Shown one piece after another: positions 58,701 through 64,000 of a stretch of DNA of 64,000 nucleotides (the stretch's first letter is position 1; each line of letters opens with the position of its first letter). The notes beneath the pieces were generated by a model. The model searched no databases and was not told the origin of the DNA. It saw only the letters and a program-made list of their open reading frames with translations. This stretch comes from Raoultibacter phocaeensis (GTDB lineage: Bacteria > Actinomycetota > Coriobacteriia > Coriobacteriales > Eggerthellaceae), in assembly GCF_901411515.1 (NCBI RefSeq), contig NZ_CABDUX010000002.1:992001-1056000 (forward strand). The letters run 5' to 3'. The translations under genes were made by a program, and so were the position numbers.

Positions 58701-58738
58701 AAAAAAACCGCCCCGAACGGTTGTAAGGGCGGTTTTTC
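58701..58738. terminator. Bidirectional terminator
   Basis: AAAACCGCCC and GGGCGGTTTTT form a stem with both A- and T-runs. It lies between the RidA gene and the surface protein gene promoter and probably ends the RidA transcript on the minus strand. Confidence 0.75.
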
Positions 58739-58839
58739 TCTCGAGCAAACTCATGCGGCTCGCGTATCCGCGCGCGTTGAGCAAGTAGCCAACAACGAAG
58801 CAGCAGACGGCTCCTAGCCGTTTTCCAAGTGATCGACGG

Positions 58840-60108
58840 TTATGCCACAGGCGGTGTCCCCTCGGCGTTTCCGAAGATCGCGTCGATTTGAACCAGGGCG
58901 CCGTACGGCAAAGCCGACGTGCCTACGACCCTGCGAGCGGGCGTGCCGTTCTGGAAGAACGTCCGGTACACGTCGTTCACCGCATCGAGGTCGCCGATGT
59001 TCGCAAGGAAGATGTTCACTTTGACCGCATCTTCCATGCGGTGGCCGACGCTTTCGATGATCGCCTTGATGTTTCTCAGACACTGCTCTGCCTGCTCTCC
59101 AACGCCACCCTCGACAAGCTCGCCGGTCTTCGGATCGAGGGGCAGCTGAGCCGAGACGTTGTTGTAGTGCGAGAAGGCTACCGATTGTGTTGCAAGCGGG
59201 TTTTTCGGCGCGTTGTCGGTGTTGTTCGCCTCGATGATCAGGCCGTGGCGGTCTTCTACGGCCTGCGGGGGCGTTCCGTCCCCGTGCGAGACGACCGCCT
59301 CGATCTGCACGAGCGCGTGCAGCGGCAGATCGGCTACCTCGACGACCGTGCGGGCAGGTACGTAGGCGACGGCGCGCGCGATACCCGAATCGGGGAAGAA
59401 GGTCGAATACACTTCGTCGACAGCTTCGAGATCGGAGATGTCCCGAACGAAGACGGTAACCTTGACGATATCGTCGAACGGTACGTCGATGCTGTTCAGA
59501 ATCGCCTTCACGTTCTTCAAGCACTGAGCCGTCTGCTCTTTGATACCGCCTGGCACGATCTGCCCCGATTGCGGATCGATGGGCAGCTGAGCCGAAAGGT
59601 TGTTGTAATGGGAGAACGCTACCGTCTGCGAAGAGAGATCGCACAGCGGTGCCGCATCGGTGTTGTTGACGTACTTGACGAGATCGCCTGCCTGCGGCGC
59701 GTTCGGAATGGTGCCTTCCCCGTTGGAAACGAGGGCTTCGACCGCTACGGGCGCGTTCATGGGCAGGGCGGCAACGGCGACGACCGTACGGGCCGGTACA
59801 TAGGTCGGGAAACATGCGCGGTATACATCGTCAACGACGTCGACGTCTTTGATGTCGGTTACGAACACGGTTATCCGCACGACGTCGGTCATGCGGTGGT
59901 CGATGCTTTCCACGATAGCCTGTATGTTCTCGAAGCACTGCTCGGCCTGCTCGCGAATGCCGCCCGCAACCAGAGCACCTGTGCTTGGATCCAAAGGCAA
60001 TTGCATAGAAAGGTTGTTGTAGTGCGAGAAAGCCACGGTTTGCGAATACAAGGGGCTTACCGGCGCGTTCTCCGTGCTCCTTGCCAATACTACGTTGTCA
60101 CCGCTCAT
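58840..60108 (-). CDS. Three RidA (YjgF) domains fused in one protein
   Basis: 422 residues made of three consecutive RidA domains (about 8-140, 145-285, 290-420). Each begins with AFSHYNN-L/V-S and carries the substrate-binding Arg: PARTVV in domains 1 and 2, PARRVV in domain 3. The final acidic residue is Glu in domains 1 and 2 (VEALV, IEAVV) and Asp in domain 3 (IDAIF). RidA trimers destroy reactive enamines/imines formed by PLP enzymes; here one chain could fold as a pseudo-trimer. ATG 60108 with GGAGG upstream. Confidence 0.85.
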   Translation of the reverse strand: MSGDNVVLARSTENAPVSPLYSQTVAFSHYNNLSMQLPLDPSTGALVAGGIREQAEQCFENIQAIVESIDHRMTDVVRITVFVTDIKDVDVVDDVYRACFPTYVPARTVVAVAALPMNAPVAVEALVSNGEGTIPNAPQAGDLVKYVNNTDAAPLCDLSSQTVAFSHYNNLSAQLPIDPQSGQIVPGGIKEQTAQCLKNVKAILNSIDVPFDDIVKVTVFVRDISDLEAVDEVYSTFFPDSGIARAVAYVPARTVVEVADLPLHALVQIEAVVSHGDGTPPQAVEDRHGLIIEANNTDNAPKNPLATQSVAFSHYNNVSAQLPLDPKTGELVEGGVGEQAEQCLRNIKAIIESVGHRMEDAVKVNIFLANIGDLDAVNDVYRTFFQNGTPARRVVGTSALPYGALVQIDAIFGNAEGTPPVA

Positions 60109-60555
60109 GGTAGTGCCTCCTTCGAAATCGGTTGGCCGCCGCGTATCGGCGCACACGGCCCGTTTATCCGCATCGGACGTGCCAAAAAACTCGAACTGCT
60201 TCGCTGCCCGCACGTGCGGAAGGCTGCATTATCACTGATTTTGTTCAGGTGCACAATTCATTTCGGCAAAGTTTCTGACCAGCGGGAAAGAGCCTTTGCC
60301 GCCGCTCGCCGACGTTTTTGGAAGCCCTTCCGTTCTGCATGCAGAATTCTCCTGCCCCGATGACGTTTCATGCAGGATTTCTGTACCTACCGTTCACCGA
60401 TTGGGTATCGAGGTCTTTCGTTGTCGGCACCTCGCACCGCTTGGATGGTACCATTGCGAAGGCAGGGTTTTGGGAGTGCTCGCACTGCGACCCGAAGGTC
60501 ACATCTATAAACATGAACGGTCTTCGTTTTACTCCGATGGCGTATGATGCGAGCA
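60109..60555. other. Intergenic region left of the tRNA fragment
   Basis: About 450 bases. A plus-strand frame from 60318 to 60560 ends WECSHCDPKVTS and then TPMAYDASI, which looks somewhat protein-like, but it has no ribosome binding site and no known family. The promoter of the RidA gene must lie near 60110-60250. Nothing else is seen. Confidence 0.35.
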
Positions 60556-60583
60556 TATAAAAAGCCGTCCAAATGACGGCTTT
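60556..60583 (-). terminator. Terminator downstream of the tRNA fragment
   Basis: On the minus strand AAAGCCGTC / GACGGCTTT form a nine-bp stem with a five-base loop, followed by TTTATATG. It is the natural transcript end of the tRNA gene that once stood here. Confidence 0.85.
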
Positions 60584-60591
60584 CGAGTTTC

Positions 60592-60636
60592 TGGTCGGGT
60601 TGACAGGATTTGAACCTGCGACCCCTTGACCCCCAG
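60592..60636 (-). other. 3' fragment of a tRNA-Pro gene: attachment site of an integrated element
   Basis: Read on the minus strand this gives the 3' half of a tRNA: anticodon-loop end CTGGGGG, T arm GCAGG-TTCAAAT-CCTGT, acceptor 3' strand CAACCCG, discriminator A and encoded CCA. The acceptor ends in G72, typical of bacterial tRNA-Pro. No matching 5' half lies upstream; unrelated sequence begins right at the anticodon loop. This is the usual scar where an element inserted into a tRNA gene, with the complete gene rebuilt at the far end beyond the window. Confidence 0.75.
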
Positions 60637-60680
60637 TGCTGCATTTGAGCTGATAAGAAGGTGTTTCTAGGGTGATTACC

Positions 60681-60749
60681 ATTTGCGGATACTAAAGTAA
60701 GCAAAAGTAAATTGAACAATATCGATGTGCATTTGCGGGTAATTTGCGG
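60681..60749. repeat. ATTTGCGG direct repeats next to the attachment site
   Basis: ATTTGCGG occurs at 60681-60688, 60731-60738 and 60742-60749. Short repeats at this distance from a tRNA attachment core are typical arm-type binding sites of tyrosine integrases. Confidence 0.5.
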
Positions 60750-60807
60750 ATGACATAGCAATCAGGTACTGCATGAAAGAGCGCGGTCATTCAATGATGC
60801 AACCGCT

Positions 60808-61275
60808 TTAGCTTGAAAGCAGTCTTTTCTTTTGTTGTGCGAATTCCTCCTGCGTCAAAACACCCGCATCCAGTAGATCCTTGAGTTTAGTCAGTTCGTC
60901 GGCAACGGATGCTTTGAGCGGTTGCCGATCATTGCATGAGAAAGAGTGCACATGTCTTCTTATTTCGTCCGCAATTCTTTCGTAATCAGCATTCATCTTC
61001 TTGTCCCCGAAATTGAAGCAATTTCGCGCTCCTACTATATCAGGGAGGCCAAGCGCGTGAAACAGGATATACCCATCGAAAGGAAACTTGTATGGTTTGA
61101 AGTCTATTGCAGTTATTTGGTGATATGGCAGAAACAGCGTTCCCATAGAGTCGCCTCCGAGCACCGTTAAGGCAATATTGACTCCATCTTGGGTACGAGT
61201 AATAGAAACTCCATCCTCGCTAACAACAAGTTCGCAAGAAACTCCTTGATATGTCCCTAGTATTGCTGGGTTCAT
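60808..61275 (-). CDS. SHOCT-domain protein on the integrated element
   Basis: 155 residues. The N-terminal two thirds form a beta-rich, PH-like domain (GTLFLPYHQITAIDFKPYKFP, membrane-trafficking or ligand role unknown). The C-terminal SHOCT motif reads ELTKLKDLLDAGVLTQEEFAQQKKRLL. Such proteins are common on phages and islands. GAGGAG upstream of ATG 61275. Convergence with nothing; first gene inside the element. Confidence 0.75.
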   Translation of the reverse strand: MNPAILGTYQGVSCELVVSEDGVSITRTQDGVNIALTVLGGDSMGTLFLPYHQITAIDFKPYKFPFDGYILFHALGLPDIVGARNCFNFGDKKMNADYERIADEIRRHVHSFSCNDRQPLKASVADELTKLKDLLDAGVLTQEEFAQQKKRLLSS

Positions 61276-61357
61276 TGAGTTCTCCTCATTCCTCATTTAT
61301 TGATTCGGTATGAAGCGATAACTAAGAGCTTCATACCAGACGAATTCATTCAAGTCT

Positions 61358-62425
61358 TTAAACGACGGTGAAAGTGCCGGTATAAAGCAAACCGTCTTTA
61401 TTCCAGTCTAGTGTTATGGATTTGTTTTCGTTGAAAGTCCCAGAGATAGACGTTGGTAAATTTGCAGCATCTTGGTTTGAATCAAGAGACACTTCAAAAG
61501 ATCCTAAAGTTTTGTTGCTTTCGGTAATGGAAAATGTTCCAGTATAAGAACCTGTGGCTTCGGTCGTTTCTGGGTTATTGGCCATATCAAACATACGGCT
61601 AGTACCGCCCGTTGGTGATGAGGTATCTATGCTTTTAGCAGCCCAGGTGAAATTTATAGACACAGAACCACTTTTCTCGTCACCGTCTCCATGGCCGTCA
61701 TTCTGCTCATTATTGAAATCCATGGCTGTGATCTGCATAAATCTCGAACCGTCCGAAAGCGTTTTATCTATTAGGGGTGACGTGTAATTGCTATCGCCAC
61801 CTTCACTAGTGCGAACCCATCCATTGCCATTAAAAGAGTAGACTTGCCACCATAGGCCCTCATCCTTGCAAAGCCAGTCGCTTGGGTTATTTGCATCTAC
61901 AAAATCCGTCCCATTCCAAACTTGCTCAACAACCGATGACGCAGAGTCGCTTACCTTGCATGTTTGGGTTTCCTCATCAAAATTGACTGTGGCATTGGGA
62001 TAGATGTCAGATATCTTCACAAAGGATTTTTCGTTTTCCGTTATTGTTTCTATTGTCGTAATAGGAGAAATGGCTTTTGAGGATTTCTCACGGACAACAT
62101 TCTCTGTGCATGTGTAGTTATTGCCGTCTCGTTTGAATGTCAATTTAAGGACGGCGTTAGTGCGAAAGCTGTCGTTTTTTACCGTTGCCTTGCACGTAAG
62201 GGACAATCCATTCTGTTCAACAAGCTCGTACTTTTCAACCACGTAGGGAGATTCTTCAACATTATCGTTTGATACTTTTTTGCCCAACACATCAACTACA
62301 GTGTTCTTCACGTCTTCTTCAGGCACCGTCTCTGCAGAACATCCAAATAGAAACAAAAAGCTAACCATCGTCACGCATGCAACGGCGGCTAAAACCGTGA
62401 ATAGCTGTTTCCGTCCCACTATCAT
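61358..62425 (-). CDS. Lipoprotein of unknown function
   Basis: 355 residues. Signal peptide with lipobox LFGC (Cys29), then a beta-rich extracellular region with a DUF-like central block containing Trp-rich repeats (DWLCKDEGLWWQVYSFNGNGWV). It will be lipid-anchored outside the cell. ATG shares one base with the TAA of the upstream gene, so they are translationally coupled. Low GC relative to the chromosome. Confidence 0.75.
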   Translation of the reverse strand: MIVGRKQLFTVLAAVACVTMVSFLFLFGCSAETVPEEDVKNTVVDVLGKKVSNDNVEESPYVVEKYELVEQNGLSLTCKATVKNDSFRTNAVLKLTFKRDGNNYTCTENVVREKSSKAISPITTIETITENEKSFVKISDIYPNATVNFDEETQTCKVSDSASSVVEQVWNGTDFVDANNPSDWLCKDEGLWWQVYSFNGNGWVRTSEGGDSNYTSPLIDKTLSDGSRFMQITAMDFNNEQNDGHGDGDEKSGSVSINFTWAAKSIDTSSPTGGTSRMFDMANNPETTEATGSYTGTFSITESNKTLGSFEVSLDSNQDAANLPTSISGTFNENKSITLDWNKDGLLYTGTFTVV

Positions 62426-62607
62426 TAATTGCCTTCTTCCTCTTCTGTGCAGTCTCGTGCTCTTTTCTGTAGGGCGTCTGAAGCCTCGTCCATTCGAAGC
62501 CCATTCTGCGATTGGATACTGAGTATGAATTCTTCAATTTCTTCAAGTATTCGGGTACTGTCGATCTGATCGATCTCCGCCTTTAGCCTTTTCTGATAAT
62601 CTCCCAT
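62425..62607 (-). CDS. Small coiled-coil protein coupled to the lipoprotein
   Basis: About 60 residues from ATG 62607 (GGAG six bases ahead): MGDYQKRLKAEIDQIDSTRI, then heptad-rich, acidic end DCTEEEEGN. ATG 62643 is an alternative start. Cytosolic, no motif recognised. Confidence 0.5.
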   Translation of the reverse strand: MGDYQKRLKAEIDQIDSTRILEEIEEFILSIQSQNGLRMDEASDALQKRARDCTEEEEGN

Positions 62608-62755
62608 TTTCATCTCCATATTGCGTATCGCATCAATATTCATAATCTTATTGTGCCTATGTCCCAACGTCAAGAAAAGAAATGGGAGCTGCAAGGTATT
62701 TGGCGTTGACCAAGGCACCAGTGGTGAAGTATTTTGATGTATGGAAGGAGTCATC

Positions 62756-63094
62756 GTGAACAAAGACAGCTGGACAGCGTTATTCAAAGAACTGGGTGTT
62801 TCTCAGCGGAAATTTGCCCAAAGCATCGCCATGGACGCTGCGTATATGTCGCGGGTGGTAAACGGAAAAGCAGCCCCCACCGAACGACTTTATTTGCTAG
62901 CAGAAAAGGTTTATGGAGTTAACGGCGATTGGTTACGCACGGGCAAAGGCGAAATGTTTCTGGATAGCTCATCCTCGGTCGGGAAGCGGCGTGTTAAAGC
63001 CCTCGCGGATGAATTGACCGATGAAGAGGCTCAGGCTGTGTTGGCGTTCGTTCGTTATCTTCGGGACGAGGAGATCACCTCAAACCCTGATTAA
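62756..63094 (+). CDS. Helix-turn-helix (Cro/CI-type) regulator
   Basis: 112 residues from GTG 62756 (AAGGAG upstream). HTH: ELGVSQRKFAQSIAMDAAYMSRVVNGKAAPTERLYLLAEKVYGVNGDWLRTGKG, as in phage and ICE repressors, with a short C-terminal helix pair. Divergent from the small coiled-coil gene, so it likely controls the element's lytic/transfer or effector genes. Confidence 0.85.
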   Translation: MNKDSWTALFKELGVSQRKFAQSIAMDAAYMSRVVNGKAAPTERLYLLAEKVYGVNGDWLRTGKGEMFLDSSSSVGKRRVKALADELTDEEAQAVLAFVRYLRDEEITSNPD

Positions 63095-63186
63095 ATAATC
63101 GAGTCAACTAGCGGCGGTGCGTGACTTTAGCCATTTACCGCCGCCGAACAACCTAAGTTTTAGGACGCGCATTAATAAGGTTTGCG

Positions 63187-64000
63187 CTATAGTCCTTTTG
63201 GATCGCTATTCGAACCTTCCGGCTCCACGAGAATAAGACCGAAGGCATCAGCTCCGTCCCTGGTAAACAGTTCCGGAGTGCTCTCTTCCGGTATGCCTTC
63301 AAGCATTAGCGCTGCTTTCGCTTGCGCAAAAGCCTTGCCGACCGAATAACCAAAGCCAAGCGTTGAGTACAGCTGCGCAGCAAAGACGCAAGCCGCATCA
63401 TCGCCAATCGAAGTTTTCATACCTATTGAGGCCTCAATGCTCTCGGCAGCCCCTTTTGCCTGCACAGCCGAGAAGCAAGCGTTGAACACGACGAGTCGAA
63501 TTTTGTCCGAGGCCGTTGCCATGGCCTGGGACATAGCTTTTTGGCTCACAAGTTTCGTCGTACCGTCGGGGTTCATAAGGGCAAGGTCGCCGTTCTCTGC
63601 CCCGTGTCCGCTGAAATGAACCACCGTGGGATCGGTTTCATTGATTGCTTGAAATATGTCGCTTGGTCTAACGGCCCATCTGGATTCAAATCTGATAGAG
63701 TCCCGATAGTCTGAGAGACGGATTCTCTTTTGTATCGACCTGGCCTCTTCATCAAGTCGAAGATGGCCCGCATCCGTTGGGCTTGCACCTATAAAAAGCA
63801 CGGTAATCGTCGAGGGCAATGCCTTCATTTGCTCAACTTCCTCACGTAGCGCTGCATGCATTCTGCTCTGCTTCTCTAAAGAACTGTTAACTGACTGCAT
63901 TTGACGTTCGGATTCCTGCTGGCGTTTTCTGTCCTCGTCGGCTTGCGCACGTTGGTAAGCTTTCTCGGCAGATGCTAAAGCTTTATCCGCTTTGCCGATT
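63187..64000 (-). CDS. CHAT-domain (caspase-like) protein, 5' end beyond window
   Basis: At least 271 residues, open at the right edge. The visible N-terminal part is a charged coiled coil (AEKAYQRAQADEDRKRQQES). The C-terminal CHAT domain has the catalytic His in VVHFSGHGAENGDLAL and Cys in LVVFNACFSAV. CHAT proteases occur in bacterial defence and cell-suicide systems, where an N-terminal sensor triggers cleavage of a partner. The sensor part lies outside the window. Lower GC than the chromosome. Confidence 0.8.
   Translation of the reverse strand, partial: IGKADKALASAEKAYQRAQADEDRKRQQESERQMQSVNSSLEKQSRMHAALREEVEQMKALPSTITVLFIGASPTDAGHLRLDEEARSIQKRIRLSDYRDSIRFESRWAVRPSDIFQAINETDPTVVHFSGHGAENGDLALMNPDGTTKLVSQKAMSQAMATASDKIRLVVFNACFSAVQAKGAAESIEASIGMKTSIGDDAACVFAAQLYSTLGFGYSVGKAFAQAKAALMLEGIPEESTPELFTRDGADAFGLILVEPEGSNSDPKGL

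Noticed and set aside
58888..60363. Plus-strand open frame of 491 codons opposite the RidA gene
   Set aside because: Mirror frame; its apparent threefold repeat only reflects the three RidA domains.
60318..60560. 80-codon plus-strand frame ending TPMAYDASI
   Set aside because: Looks partly protein-like but lacks a ribosome binding site and any recognised family; possibly a gene remnant.

Overview
The window looks like a chromosome segment of a strictly anaerobic, high-GC actinobacterium of the class Coriobacteriia, most likely family Eggerthellaceae (inference). The reasons are GC-rich codon use, a cytoplasmic molybdopterin enzyme with a small Fe-S partner, a six-gene Ech-type [NiFe] hydrogenase, indolepyruvate:ferredoxin oxidoreductase with phenylacetate-CoA ligases, MenA, and large surface proteins ending in LA-x-x-GD type signals. 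No taxonomic marker such as 16S rRNA is present.

Layout. 1-11 kb: the tail of a gene, a 1284-residue surface adhesin, then housekeeping and stress genes (hflX, lexA with a divergent SOS-controlled small membrane protein, an ABC-F ATPase, nrdR, dut, a MerR regulator). Both ribosome-protection type genes, hflX and the ABC-F gene, follow very short leader ORFs (MATIRLR and MRK). In the second case the leader runs into a strong intrinsic terminator, a classic antibiotic-sensing attenuator layout. 11.1-17.0 kb: a compact AT-richer filamentous-phage (inovirus-like) prophage on the minus strand, with HUH replication initiator, Zot/pI ATPase, pIII-like adsorption protein, a 52-residue major-coat candidate and several small membrane proteins. 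It is bounded by repeats of a XerC-type half site, and the right end is a complete dif-like site. 17-26 kb: a DUF4143 ATPase, a molybdopterin oxidoreductase with ferredoxin partner, PadR/DUF1048, and an ECF sigma/ABC-exporter operon. 26-37 kb: two HelD-like helicases, a transglutaminase-like protein, a diguanylate cyclase, an agmatinase-family enzyme, a thioesterase, a lipase-like protein and MenA, then a probable MITE.

37.4-49.2 kb is a long minus-strand run: GluQ-RS, PaaK-ACT-IorB-IorA, FHA, D,D-carboxypeptidase, ACT-PaaK, a VanW protein and a CDP-alcohol phosphatidyltransferase. It joins arylpyruvate metabolism with envelope functions. 49.3-54.8 kb holds echABCDEF. 55-60 kb holds a MOSC protein, a cold-shock protein, GlsB, a surface protein whose signal peptide is interrupted by a nine-G tract (a probable phase-variation switch, OFF as sequenced), and a fused triple-RidA protein.

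From about 60.6 kb an integrated element begins at a 3' tRNA-Pro fragment. Its visible genes are a SHOCT protein, a lipoprotein, a small coiled-coil protein, a Cro/CI-type repressor and a CHAT-protease protein that runs off the right edge. The standout signals are the two leader-peptide switches, the poly-G phase switch, the dif-integrated inovirus, and the CHAT-bearing element.
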